NCBI GenBank assembly: GCA_902592275.1
Contig: CACJDW010000002.1
Location: 124,001 to 188,000, forward strand
Reading direction: 5' to 3'
DNA length: 64,000 bases
From: an uncultured Pelagibacteraceae bacterium
GTDB taxonomy: Bacteria > Pseudomonadota > Alphaproteobacteria > Pelagibacterales > Pelagibacteraceae
Below the pieces are notes generated by a model, which ran no database searches, had not been told where the DNA came from, and saw only the letters and a program-made list of their open reading frames with translations. The position numbers and the translations under genes were made by a program. This document shows positions 27,799 to 37,800 of this stretch, one piece after another; position 1 is the first letter of the stretch, and each line of letters begins with the position of its first letter.

Positions 27799-28197
27799 TT
27801 ATATTTTTAATGCTTTCGCAATAGTTCTTAAAGGTAAAAGCAAACACTCTTTCCTTGAAAGATTTTTTTTATCTAAAATTTCTTTAAAATCTTTCCAATG
27901 TTTTTCCATACTTACTTTTGCGTCCTCAAAAAGTTGCTCACCAACTTTTATAAATTTTTTAACATCATCAACTTTTTTTTCCTTAACTTTTCTGGATAAT
28001 AGACTGACTGATGCCTGACAATAAACACACGATTTACACTGATAACCCATATCTTTTACAACATCTTCTTTGACAATTAAGCTTATTTCCATCTCATCAC
28101 CACATAATGGATTTTTGTGTTTTGACTTATGAGTGTAGTTTTCAACAACTTTATTATTTTCGGTATGGGCTGCTATTTCTAAAATTCTTAAATCCAT
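27799..28197 (-). CDS. IscU/NifU-like iron-sulfur scaffold
   Basis: A 132-aa protein with the three Cys positions of IscU/SufU scaffolds: NPLCGDEM (about residues 29-36), CKSCVYCQASVS (about 54-65) and RKECLLLPLRT (about 116-126). The usual central motif is one Cys followed by S-x-A-S; here it is CxxCxxC, so two additional Cys are present. It abuts the HPP gene with no gap and heads the minus-strand formate dehydrogenase operon, suggesting a dedicated scaffold for the many clusters of FdsAB. It could instead have a regulatory or storage role. Confidence 0.8.
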   Translation of the reverse strand: MDLRILEIAAHTENNKVVENYTHKSKHKNPLCGDEMEISLIVKEDVVKDMGYQCKSCVYCQASVSLLSRKVKEKKVDDVKKFIKVGEQLFEDAKVSMEKHWKDFKEILDKKNLSRKECLLLPLRTIAKALKI

Positions 28198-28239
28198 TTA
28201 ATTTCTTTAATTCAACTTTGAATGTTTTATATTTTATAG

Positions 28240-28848
28240 ATGGATCATAACAATATTTTAGGCACTGTGCTAGCAGGCGGTAAGTCACAAAGATTTGGAG
28301 AAGACAAATCCCAAGTAAAGTTAGCTGGTAAATTGTTAATTGATCACATGTTGACTGAAATAATTGATGAATTTAAGGAACTCTTAATAGTATCAAATAA
28401 TAAAATTAATTTTCATAATTCAGAAAAAATTTCAATAATCGAAGATTTTGAAAAAGGTCTTGGTCCGTTAGGTGGAGTTTTATCAGCTATGAAATGGATA
28501 AAAGAAAATCAAAAAGACTTCAAATGGATAGCAACTTTCCCTGTTGATACACCTTTTTTTAAGAGACAAATACTAAAAGATTTTATTCAAAATATTAATT
28601 TCAATGAAAGCGATTTATTTTTCATTAAGTCAAACAACACACGACATAATATATTTGGCTTATGGTCGATTAATTTATTAGATAAGTTGGAGAAGGATCT
28701 AAAAAATGGAGAAAGAAAAGTAGAGTTGTGGGCTAATAATACTGGGGTAAAAATAATTAATATGGAGTTTTCAAATAATGATCCTTTCTTTAATATAAAT
28801 ACAAAAGAAGATTTAAAAAAAGCTGAAGAAATATTCAAAAATGATTAG
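28240..28848 (+). CDS. mobA: molybdenum cofactor guanylyltransferase MobA
   Basis: A 202-aa nucleotidyltransferase. LAGGKSQRFGEDKSQVKLAG (about residues 11-30) is the GTP-binding motif, LGPLGGVLSAM (about 74-84) and FPVDTPFF (about 101-108) the following family motifs. It attaches GMP to molybdopterin to make the guanine dinucleotide form required by formate dehydrogenase across the divergent gap. It overlaps moeA by 8 bases. Confidence 0.92.
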   Translation: MDHNNILGTVLAGGKSQRFGEDKSQVKLAGKLLIDHMLTEIIDEFKELLIVSNNKINFHNSEKISIIEDFEKGLGPLGGVLSAMKWIKENQKDFKWIATFPVDTPFFKRQILKDFIQNINFNESDLFFIKSNNTRHNIFGLWSINLLDKLEKDLKNGERKVELWANNTGVKIINMEFSNNDPFFNINTKEDLKKAEEIFKND

Positions 28849-30085
28849 TTACGAAAAATCAAAAACAATTTTAAAAAAAGCCAAAATTAAAATTAAAGAC
28901 GAAACTATAAAGAGTATAAATTCTCTAAATAGAGTAGTTTCTACCAATATTTATTCTAATATAAATTATCCAGCAGGGAACAATGCTGCATTTGATGGTT
29001 ACGCAATTAATTCAAAAGATACTAATGGATTAAAAAAAAAATTCCCAAAAAAATTTAAAATTATTGGTTCAATTGCTGCAGGAATGAAACCATTTAAAAA
29101 AAAAATAAAAAAATTTGATACTGTTGAAATAATGACTGGAGGAATTATCCCAAAGGGTTTCGATACAATTATTCCTATAGAACAAATAATTTTTGCACCT
29201 AATAAAAAATATATTTTAATCAACCAGAAAATAAAAAAATTTAGTCACGTCAGGTTTGCGGGTTCAGACTATAGAAAAGGAGAGGTTGTAATAAAAAAAA
29301 ATACAATTGTTCAACCAAATCATATTTTAGCTTTTAAAAGTTTAGGTATTAAACAAATTAAAGTAAAAAAAAGAATTAACATATTATTTTTTTCAACTGG
29401 AAACGAAATATCAAACAAAGACAATATTCCAAATTGGATGGTAAGAAATTCTAATACACACTATATAAAAAACTTAAATCAAAATTTTTTATTTAATTTT
29501 AAAAGTGGCAGTATATTAAGAGACAATCATCAAAATACTTTTAAACAAAAAATAAATAAATTAATTAAATCTAAAGATGATATAATTATTACGTCAGGTG
29601 CAGTGTCTGCAGGTAAGTTTGATTTTATACCTGATGTTGTTAAAAAATTTAAGTTATCAAGCTATTTTAAAAGTGCTGCAATAAGACCAGGAAAACCAAT
29701 AATGTTTGCAAAAATTAAAGGGAAAGAAAAGGCAATATTCGGACTCCCTGGAAATCCAATTTCTTCAGCTGCATGTTTTAGATTTTTTGTAATTCCATAT
29801 ATTTTAAATGCCTTAGGATTATCAGAAGAAAAATCAATTAAAGCTATTTTGACAAATAGTTTTGATAAAAAAAAGAATTTTACAAGATTTGTAAAAAGCC
29901 AATTAAGCACAACTAAAAATGGAAAACTAAATGTTGAAATTCTAAAAGGTCAAGAGTCTTTTAGAATTAAATCATTTGTAAAATCAAATATTTGGGTTTT
30001 GTTACCAGCAGGTAAATCAAAATTTAAAAAAGGGGATATCGTTGATTGTTTTTTCCCCAATCTTTCAAATCAAAATTTAGTTTAG
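28841..30085 (+). CDS. moeA: molybdopterin molybdenumtransferase MoeA
   Basis: A 414-aa MoeA protein. Motifs: NAAFDGYAIN (about residues 47-56), EIMTGGIIPKGFDTIIPIEQ (about 97-116), FFSTGNEI (about 183-190), ITSGAVSAGKFDFIP (about 250-264) and FGLPGNPISSAACF (about 297-310). It inserts molybdate into adenylated molybdopterin. Lys-rich relative to neighbours, with an Ile/Lys codon bias typical for AT-rich genomes. With mobA and fdhD it completes the late cofactor steps for formate dehydrogenase. Confidence 0.92.
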   Translation: MISYEKSKTILKKAKIKIKDETIKSINSLNRVVSTNIYSNINYPAGNNAAFDGYAINSKDTNGLKKKFPKKFKIIGSIAAGMKPFKKKIKKFDTVEIMTGGIIPKGFDTIIPIEQIIFAPNKKYILINQKIKKFSHVRFAGSDYRKGEVVIKKNTIVQPNHILAFKSLGIKQIKVKKRINILFFSTGNEISNKDNIPNWMVRNSNTHYIKNLNQNFLFNFKSGSILRDNHQNTFKQKINKLIKSKDDIIITSGAVSAGKFDFIPDVVKKFKLSSYFKSAAIRPGKPIMFAKIKGKEKAIFGLPGNPISSAACFRFFVIPYILNALGLSEEKSIKAILTNSFDKKKNFTRFVKSQLSTTKNGKLNVEILKGQESFRIKSFVKSNIWVLLPAGKSKFKKGDIVDCFFPNLSNQNLV

Positions 30086-30134
30086 AAACGTATTTTTGTT
30101 GTAGAAAATTCTATTTACAATTAGATTTCCGAAT

Positions 30135-31040
30135 ATGTTAGAGTTGAGAAATCCAAGAATTGCTATTCCTGTTGTACTTTTTGCTGGTCTCTTGTGGTCG
30201 TTTGGCCCATTAGTAGTTCGATACATGGATAATCCTCAATTGGTGCCTTGGCAGTACATTTTTGGCAGAGGTTTAACAATTTTCATCCTATTAAATCTTT
30301 ATTTATTTTTCGAGGAAGGAAAAAATTTTTACAAAAACTATTATAAAATAGGTTTATCTGGGGTAATTGGTGGATCTGGATTGGGAATCGCTATGATTAC
30401 GTTCATTTATTCAATTACAAATACTAGTGCAGCAGTTACTTTGCTTTGTTTAGCAGCAATGCCTTTTTTTACAGCATTATTAGCATTTTTATTTTTAAGA
30501 GAAAAAATTTCTCTCAATGTCTGGATATCAATAATAATTGCAACAATTGGTATCATTATTATGGCACTTGGAAACACTGGTGAAAAATCATTAATTGGTT
30601 TTGTGTTTGGTTTAACTTCCTCAATTGGTTTCTCAGTTTTTTCTGTAACGCTTAGATGGAGAAAAGAAACACCAAAATTTACAACTGTAGCTTTTGCTGG
30701 TTTATTTTGTTTTGTATTTGCAACAATTATGATTTTATCCAAAGACTTAGTTTTCTTTTCATCTAGCTATAACGGAGCTTTATTTTCTTTGCATGGGACA
30801 CTAGTTTGTTTTGGTTTAATTTTATATTCAATTGGATCTAAAGCGATACCAGCAGCAGAATTGACTTTATTATCTTTAACTGAAGTTGTAGGTGGAATTT
30901 TTTGGGTTTGGTTACCATTGTTTGGTATTAATGAAGTACCATCCACAAATACTATAATCGGTGGTTTTTTTCTTTTTGTATCTATATTTTATTACAGTTT
31001 AATAATGAGATGGAACAAAAGATATATAGCATTAAATTAA
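30135..31040 (+). CDS. EamA-family (DMT) permease of the creatinase operon
   Basis: A 301-aa protein with ten hydrophobic segments in two EamA repeats; the first half ends in FLFLREKIS at about residues 115-123. One base separates its stop from the start of creatinase, so it heads a four-gene operon. Position suggests that it moves creatine, a guanidino compound or an amino acid product, but EamA proteins are promiscuous and direction is unknown. Confidence 0.85.
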   Translation: MLELRNPRIAIPVVLFAGLLWSFGPLVVRYMDNPQLVPWQYIFGRGLTIFILLNLYLFFEEGKNFYKNYYKIGLSGVIGGSGLGIAMITFIYSITNTSAAVTLLCLAAMPFFTALLAFLFLREKISLNVWISIIIATIGIIIMALGNTGEKSLIGFVFGLTSSIGFSVFSVTLRWRKETPKFTTVAFAGLFCFVFATIMILSKDLVFFSSSYNGALFSLHGTLVCFGLILYSIGSKAIPAAELTLLSLTEVVGGIFWVWLPLFGINEVPSTNTIIGGFFLFVSIFYYSLIMRWNKRYIALN

Positions 31041-31041
31041 T

Positions 31042-32259
31042 ATGGAACGACCAGATTTTTTTGAACTTAAAAATGGTGAAAAAGTAAAATTACCTTTCAC
31101 AGATAAAGAATATAATGATCGAGTAAGCAAACTTAGATCAGTGATGGACCAAAATGGTCTCGATATGGTTATCTTAACATCTATGCATAACGTTGCATAT
31201 TACACCGGATTTATTTATTGCTCTTTTGGAAGACCATACGGATGTGTGATCACTCAAAATAAAATCTCAACAATTTCAGCTAACATTGATGCAAGTCAAC
31301 CATGGCGTAGATCTCATTGTGATAACGTTATTTATACTGATTGGAAAAGAGATAATTTTTTAAGAGCCATTGTTTCAATCATTGGAAGAGATGAACCTCC
31401 AAAAAATATTGGAATTGAAAATGATCATGTCACGTTAGATATGCGAGAAAAAATAGGGTCTATTTTTACTTTTTCTGTGTTTAGTGATGTTTCAAAAGAT
31501 TTAATGAAACTTAGAATGATTAAATCAAACGAAGAAATTGAGATCATTAGAAATGGTGCAAGAATTGCAGACATTGGTGGTGAAGAATTAGTTAAAAATA
31601 TTAGAGAAGATAATACGGAGATCGAAGTAGCAATTGCAGCAAGAGATAGAATGGAAAGAGAGATTGTTAAAAGTTATCCAGGCGCAGAGTACATGGATAC
31701 TTGGGTATGGTTTCAATCGGGTATCAATACAGATGGAGCTCACAATCCGAAGACTAATAGAAAATTAGTCAAAGGAGATATTCTATCTTTAAATACTTTT
31801 CCTATGATCTCAGGATATTACACCGCACTAGAGAGAACTTTGTTTTTGGACCATGCTGATGATGCTTCACTTAAAGCTTGGGAGGCAAATGTTAAAGTTC
31901 ATAAAAGAGGATTAGAATTAATTAAACCAGGTGTTAAATGTTCAGATATTTGTCATGAGCTAAATGAATTATTTGCCGAGCTTGGTTATCTTCAGTATCG
32001 AACATTTGGTTACGGACATTCATTTGGTATGCTTTCACACTTTTATGGAAGAGAAGCTGGTTTAGAATTAAGAGAAGATATTGATACTGTTCTTGAGGAA
32101 AATATGGTGGTGTCTATGGAGCCAATGATAATGATCCCAGAAGGTAATCCTGGTGCAGGTGGATATAGAGAACACGATATTTTGGTGATTGGTAAAGATG
32201 GAGCAGAGAATATTACAAAATTTCCTTTCGGCCCTGAGCATAATATTATAAAAAACTAA
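31042..32259 (+). CDS. creatinase (creatine amidinohydrolase)
   Basis: A 405-aa protein of the M24 pita-bread fold and the normal length of creatinase. Sequence features recalled from the Pseudomonas enzyme are kept: YCSFGRPYG (about residues 59-67), NIDASQPWRR (81-90), TWVWFQSGINTDGAHNP (about 220-236) with catalytic His at 234, and ALERTLFLDH with Glu 264. Metal-ligand Asp of M24 aminopeptidases is replaced in DILSLNTFP, as in true creatinases, so the peptidase reading is unlikely. It hydrolyses creatine to sarcosine and urea. Five bases separate it from the amidinotransferase gene. A related guanidino substrate cannot be excluded. Confidence 0.88.
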   Translation: MERPDFFELKNGEKVKLPFTDKEYNDRVSKLRSVMDQNGLDMVILTSMHNVAYYTGFIYCSFGRPYGCVITQNKISTISANIDASQPWRRSHCDNVIYTDWKRDNFLRAIVSIIGRDEPPKNIGIENDHVTLDMREKIGSIFTFSVFSDVSKDLMKLRMIKSNEEIEIIRNGARIADIGGEELVKNIREDNTEIEVAIAARDRMEREIVKSYPGAEYMDTWVWFQSGINTDGAHNPKTNRKLVKGDILSLNTFPMISGYYTALERTLFLDHADDASLKAWEANVKVHKRGLELIKPGVKCSDICHELNELFAELGYLQYRTFGYGHSFGMLSHFYGREAGLELREDIDTVLEENMVVSMEPMIMIPEGNPGAGGYREHDILVIGKDGAENITKFPFGPEHNIIKN

Positions 32260-32264
32260 TCTTT

Positions 32265-33380
32265 ATGAGCGAGAATAAAACTATTGTTAATAGTTGGAAT
32301 GAGTGGGATCCGTTAAAACACGTAATTGTTGGAAGAGCGGATGGTACTTGTATACCAGCACCAGAGCCTGCATTAGATGCAAAAGTTCCAGAAGACAGTG
32401 ATATGCGAGGTCAGTTTGGACCAAGAACCAAAGATACTGTCGATAAAGCAAATGAATTATTAGATAACTTTTCAAACATGCTTGAAAAAAGAGGCATTAA
32501 AGTTGATCGACCAACACCAATAGATTTTAATCAAAAAACATCCACACCAGATTGGGAAGCAGAAACCATGTTTGGCTGTATGCCTCCAAGAGATGTTTTG
32601 TTAACTGTGGGTAATGAAATTTTAGAAGCTACAATGAGTTACCGATGTCGTTGGTTTGAATATTTATGTTACCGACCACTTTTAAAAGATTATTATAATC
32701 AAGATCCTAACATGAGACACGAATCTGCTCCAAAGCCAAGATTAACTGATGCAGATTATAGAAAGGATTATTTATCAGATAAAATTGGTGTTCAAAAAAG
32801 ATTAGAGTGGACTGAGAAAAAATATTTTGTAACCACTGAAGAAGAACCATTATTTGATGCAGCGGACGTATTAAGATTTGGTAAAGATTTAGTTGTTCAA
32901 CATGGATTTACAACAAATTTAAAAGGAATTGATTGGCTAAAGAGACATTATAAAGATCACAGAGTTCATGCAGTTAACTTCCCAGGTGATCCTTATCCAA
33001 TTCACATTGATGCAACTTTTACCCCAATTAAAGAGGGTTTAATCATCAATAACCCACAAAGAAGACTTCCTAAGGAACAAAGAAAACTTTTTGAAGATAA
33101 TGGTTGGGAAATCGTAGACAGCGCACAGCCAGCACATAACGAACCACCACCATTATGTTATTCTTCAACATGGTTATCAATGAATGTTTTAGTTTTAGAT
33201 CCTAAAACTGTATGTGTGGAAAAAAGCGAAAAATACCAAGCTGAACAATTAGATAAATTAGGAATGGAAGTTATACCCGTAGAACTTAGAGATGCCTACG
33301 CTTTTGGTGGAGGTTTACATTGTTGTACTGCGGATGTTTACCGAGAGGGTGAACTTAAAGATTACTTTCCGAAACAATAA
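32265..33380 (+). CDS. glycine/arginine amidinotransferase family enzyme
   Basis: A 371-aa amidinotransferase. The catalytic triad of the arginine:glycine amidinotransferase family is visible: Asp in FDAADVLRFG (about residues 199-208), His in HIDATF (about 247-252) and Cys 353 in GGGLHCCTADVYR. NSWNEWDPLKHVIVGRADG at the start is the usual family opening. It would move an amidino group from arginine to glycine or another amine, giving guanidinoacetate or a relative. Beside a creatinase this either supplies the guanidino pool or, run in reverse or on another acceptor, helps dissipate it; direction is not shown. Three bases before the aldolase gene. Confidence 0.85.
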   Translation: MSENKTIVNSWNEWDPLKHVIVGRADGTCIPAPEPALDAKVPEDSDMRGQFGPRTKDTVDKANELLDNFSNMLEKRGIKVDRPTPIDFNQKTSTPDWEAETMFGCMPPRDVLLTVGNEILEATMSYRCRWFEYLCYRPLLKDYYNQDPNMRHESAPKPRLTDADYRKDYLSDKIGVQKRLEWTEKKYFVTTEEEPLFDAADVLRFGKDLVVQHGFTTNLKGIDWLKRHYKDHRVHAVNFPGDPYPIHIDATFTPIKEGLIINNPQRRLPKEQRKLFEDNGWEIVDSAQPAHNEPPPLCYSSTWLSMNVLVLDPKTVCVEKSEKYQAEQLDKLGMEVIPVELRDAYAFGGGLHCCTADVYREGELKDYFPKQ

Positions 33381-33382
33381 TT

Positions 33383-34432
33383 ATGGCAAAAATTAAAATA
33401 AAAAGAGAGCGAGTTAAATTCGCCTCTGATAATGTTTCTGGTGCTTGTCCTGAGGTATTAGATGCAATTTTAAAAGCCAATGAAGGGGATAGCACACCTT
33501 ATGGGAATGATCCAATATCTACAGAGTTACAAGACAAGTTTTCAGAAATATTTGAAAAGGAAGTAATTGTTTTTCCTACTGCCTCAGGTACTGCAGCTAA
33601 TGCTTTAGCTTTATCTACAATGACACCTTCGTATGGAAACATTTATTGTCATAAAATGTCTCATATTAATACTGATGAATGCGGTGCGCCTGAATTTTAT
33701 ACAGGAGGTGGAAAATTAATTCCTTTAACTGGAATAATGGGAAAAATAACTGCAGAAGAATTACACAATTCTATAGGTGGAAAGGGAATTGTACATCACA
33801 CCCAACCTTCATCAGTCAGTATCACTCAAGTGTGCGAAACAGGTGAAGTTTATCAATTAGATGAAATCAAAAAAATTGCAGAAGTTACTCATAAACATAA
33901 CTTAAATTTACATATGGATGGGGCTAGATTTGCTAATGCACTGGTATCTTTAGATGTAACTCCTGCCGAAATGACTTGGAAATCAGGCGTTGATGTATTG
34001 TCATTTGGCGCAACTAAAAATGGATGTTTAGCGGCTGAAGCAATTATATTTTTTAAGAAAGAATTAGTAGGGGATATCGCTTTTTTAATGAAAAGAGCAG
34101 GGCACTTGTTATCAAAAATGCGTTTTGTCTCTGCTCAACTAGATGCTTACATTTCAAACGATGTTTGGTTGAGAAATGCAAAGCATGCTAATGCTATGGG
34201 TAAAAAGCTAAGTGAAGGTTTAAGTAAGCATAATGATATTGAAATTGCTTACCCAACAGAGGCAAATGAAGTTTTTGCAAAATTTCCAAGAGAAAAAATA
34301 GAATATCTTAATTCCGAAGGTTATAAAATGAATCAAGAAGAATTAGATGGTAAAGCGGTAAGATTAGTTGCTGCTTGGAATACTAAAGATAGCGATGTTG
34401 ATGAATTGTTAAATACAATAAAAGCTAACTAG
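33383..34432 (+). CDS. low-specificity L-threonine aldolase
   Basis: A 349-aa fold-type I PLP enzyme. FASDNVSGACPEVLDA (about residues 13-28), FPTASGTAANALAL (about 65-78), LHMDGARFANALVSL (about 173-187) with PLP-contacting Asp, and SFGATKNGC (about 209-217) with the Schiff-base Lys. It splits L-threonine or allo-threonine into glycine and acetaldehyde, a glycine source. Two bases follow the amidinotransferase stop. It is the last gene of the operon; the next gene is convergent and overlaps by 8 bases. Confidence 0.9.
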   Translation: MAKIKIKRERVKFASDNVSGACPEVLDAILKANEGDSTPYGNDPISTELQDKFSEIFEKEVIVFPTASGTAANALALSTMTPSYGNIYCHKMSHINTDECGAPEFYTGGGKLIPLTGIMGKITAEELHNSIGGKGIVHHTQPSSVSITQVCETGEVYQLDEIKKIAEVTHKHNLNLHMDGARFANALVSLDVTPAEMTWKSGVDVLSFGATKNGCLAAEAIIFFKKELVGDIAFLMKRAGHLLSKMRFVSAQLDAYISNDVWLRNAKHANAMGKKLSEGLSKHNDIEIAYPTEANEVFAKFPREKIEYLNSEGYKMNQEELDGKAVRLVAAWNTKDSDVDELLNTIKAN

Positions 34433-34652
34433 GATTTTCTTTTAAAAAATCAATATATTTTATTACTTCATCGAATTTTTCGTCAGGAATATCTTTGTAA
34501 CTAGCATTAAATTTGCTCTTCACACAAATTGCAACATGAGCGTAGGGGTTTCTTCCTTTAGGGTGATTTGGGTGATCAGGTAATTGCCCCACTAAATAAT
34601 CGCCAGCTTCCTGAATAATTTTCCAGAGTTTACTTGCGTTTTCTTTGTTCAC
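34425..34652 (-). CDS. 75-residue protein of unknown function, intact copy at island edge
   Basis: A 75-aa protein, start GTG at 34652. The C-terminal stretch FNASYKDIPDEKFDEVIKYI resembles in pattern the ORF6C-like end of phage regulatory proteins, a weak recollection only. The first 19 codons after the start are repeated exactly at 44.2 kb, where a truncated copy starts with ATG. The left copy therefore seems to be the old gene, with its original upstream region now at 44.27 kb; the insertion changed its start codon from ATG to GTG and cut it off from its promoter. Function unknown. Confidence 0.65.
   Translation of the reverse strand: MNKENASKLWKIIQEAGDYLVGQLPDHPNHPKGRNPYAHVAICVKSKFNASYKDIPDEKFDEVIKYIDFLKENPS
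34594..34651 (+). repeat. 58-bp direct repeat, left copy (A)
   Basis: These 58 bases are identical to 44208-44265, 9614 bases away in the same orientation. They lie within the first 19-20 codons of the 75-residue gene. Identity stops one base before the end of the start codon (CAC here, CAT at the right copy) and at 34593/44207 on the other side. They mark the ends of the accessory region. Confidence 0.95.
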
Positions 34653-34669
34653 ACTTCACTAAATCTTGC

Positions 34670-34702
34670 TTTATCTCAAAATCCTCTAGTTTATTACCTA
34701 GT
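34670..34702 (+). repeat. 33-bp direct repeat, left copy (B)
   Basis: 31 of 33 bases match 44057-44089 in the same orientation (core ATCCTCTAGTTT and TTACCTAGT). It contains CTAG...CTAG spaced by 9 bases. It lies between repeat A and the tRNA gene, so pair B is nested inside pair A. Confidence 0.85.
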
Positions 34703-34745
34703 GTCCTATAAAATCCAATATTAATTAATTTTAACTATATTTAAT

Positions 34746-34822
<77 letters not shown>

Positions 34823-34846
34823 ATATTATACATTTTGATATTATGA

Positions 34847-37800
34847 TTATTTAATTGTGTCAACAATTGCTTTTTCTTTATTATTTAAACCATACAATTC
34901 ATAAATATAATTATTTAAATTACTTTCATTTTGCTCATTTGGAGCATTAATAAGTAAATCAACCATCTTTTCAATTTTAATTTTTTCATTGGAGCTGGGT
35001 TTTACAACTGGAAATTCTGAAATTGTATCTACTTTACACATATAACCTCCATCATCAAACATTCTCCCAACTTTTTTAAAATACCATTTATGAACATTAC
35101 TAGAATAAATTCCAACAAGATATTTTGCGTACTTATTGTCTGCAACAAAATTACAAGATGCTTCTAAAAAAATATCTTTATCAATTAATGAAAACTTCCA
35201 CCCACGATTCATATTCATCCATCCAACCTTTGTTTGATTAAAATCAGAAACAAAAGATGTTCCAGGTCTTTGTAGTACATACCATTCATACCTAATTCCT
35301 GTTTCTTGCTCATTCCTTCGGTTTAAATCCTCTTTGAAATTTAAAAGATATTTATATAGGGATTTATATTCTTTTTTGAAAGCTAACTCCGCTTCATCTG
35401 ATGCTCCATTTATACCTTCAGCATCTAATGGAAAATGCCACGGAATATATAAAAGATAATCTAATCCTTTATCATATGTATATTTATACATATTTTTACC
35501 TCTTACGATTTTCTTTATTAACAATTGATTTTTTTTATCCTCATTAATTAATTGTTTTCGTACTTTTTCATTTATTAAAAAAACACTATTAAGTCCTGTG
35601 GTAATACCACGACGGAATTTATTACGTGGAAGATCTAATTTATTTTTTATATTTTTTATTTTTGTAAGAAGTAAATTTTCATCTCCATGAGATATAGCCC
35701 AAGAACTAAGTAAATTTTCTCTTTTAAGAGTAATGTTTTCATTTTTTAATGTATTCTCAAAATTTTGATATTTATCAAAATCACTGATTTCACAAGCTTT
35801 AATTGTTTTACTTGAACCTTTTTTTAATAAAACTATTGATGTATCAACTGAAGCTTTTTTAAATATTTGCAAAGATTTAAAATCAATTAATTGAATAATA
35901 TTACATTTATCTAAAAAAAAATTTCTCAACAAGGAACCATATGCAGACTTTAACCATTTGTTTGAAGTTATATATGCAAGGCAACCTTTGTCATTAAGAA
36001 GTTCTCTTCCTTTCTCAAAAAATAAACAATATAAGTCAGCATTTCCTGTGAACACTTTATATTCATTTTTTAGATTACTTTTATAAAGACGATCTTTTAT
36101 TTTCTGTATCTGAACGTAAGGTGGATTTCCAACAATTAAATCAAATCCTTGTTTTTGATCGAAAACTTCTTGAAAAAAGATTTTAAAATCAAAGGAAACT
36201 TGCCCATCCATTATAGAGTTAAATTGAAAATCAATTTTTTTTTTTAATTCTAATTTCTTTTTAATATTAGTAGTTTGAAAATATTCATTTTTTAATAATG
36301 CAATTTCATCTTTTTTTTCAAATCCTAATAAATTTGACTCAAGGCTTAATAAGCTATCACCTTTAAAAATTTTATAATCTAAATTTGGAAGTGGTAGTAT
36401 TTTGTCATAATCCTCTTCATCAAGTATTAATGATAACCACAATCTCAATTTTGCTGTTTCGATTGCAGAATCCTCTATATCAACTCCATAAATAGAATTT
36501 CTTATAAAATTCCTTTTTAAAAGATAACTTGTTCTTTTTTTATCATTATAAAAATTGTTTAGACTCAAACGTATAGAAACACATAAATTCATTAATTCTA
36601 CAGGAAATTCACCAGATCCAATTGCTGGGTCACAAATCTTAATATTTTTAATTTTTTCATCAATCAGTTGATAGTTCTTTTTAATAAAATTATTTTGTTT
36701 AAAGTTATAAATATTTTTAACTAATTGATTGATTGTAGTTTTGTCATCACCACCAACTTCGTTAATTAAATAATTAATTAATGCTTCCTCACAAATATAT
36801 TTAGCTATCTTTCTTGGCGTATAAAATGTTCCTTTAGATTTTTTATCCTTGATATCTAATAGATTTTCAAAAACTTTTCCAAGCATCTCTGGATCTATTG
36901 CTACTTCTTTTTCTTCAGGATCTTCCTCTTGAATTGTAAAATTATACATTTCAAAATTATCTAATATTTCATTAATAAGTCCGTTTGATATTGTAATTTT
37001 TGTATCTAACCAATTATAATTTTTTATTGGATCAAATAGGCCACCATTTAAAAAAGGAATTTTTGTATCAAGTTTTGAATAATAATTTTCAGGCAGGTCA
37101 GTTGAAAATGCAACAAAAAGTGGCTCTAAAACATCATTGAAAAAGTTATCATATTTACAGTATTTTTTGTTAAACAAATTTCTTATAAAATTTTTATCAC
37201 CAGATCCCCATTTTTTAAAAACACTGTCTTCATTTTTTTTTATTCCAAGCCATCCTTTTTTTTGTAAAAAATAAATAAATACTAATTGTCCTAGTAATTT
37301 TTTAGAAAACTCTTCTATAGTGATTTTATTTTCTTCAAAAGTATTTTTTATATTTTTATCTTTTTTTATTAGATTTTCTAATTCATCATATAATTTTAAA
37401 TATAATTTTTTATATGTATTAAAGAAATCATCAGTAATTTTATCAACATTAAATGCACTTAATATATCTTCAATTTTTAAATTATCTTTTTGATTAGAAA
37501 GCAAATGCAATCTTTCAGCTGGAGTTACGCAGGACTCATTTTCTCCTAAAAGATAGGTATATCTTTTTGGAGCTGTTTCAACTTCTATAATGTTTCCCTC
37601 TTGGTCAAAATCAGAATATTTTGAGGAAAAAGTTAATCTATAATCACTTCCTTGATTGTCAAAAACCACGAGTACACCATGGCTAGAATATTGATCAATA
37701 AATTTAGTAACTAGATTTCTTAATTCTATTTTATTTTTATATATGTTTAAGTTTTTTGTTAATTTTAACTCAAATAAGGATACAGTTTTATTATCGTTTA

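Noticed and set aside
31042-32259. Xaa-Pro aminopeptidase (M24 peptidase)
   Set aside because: A key metal-ligand Asp is replaced (DILSLN) and the sequence follows creatinase closely, including the catalytic His in GAHNP.
34425-34652. Island gene acting as an integrase
   Set aside because: At 75 residues with no catalytic Tyr or Ser motif it is too small; the phage-type resemblance is only in its C-terminal pattern.
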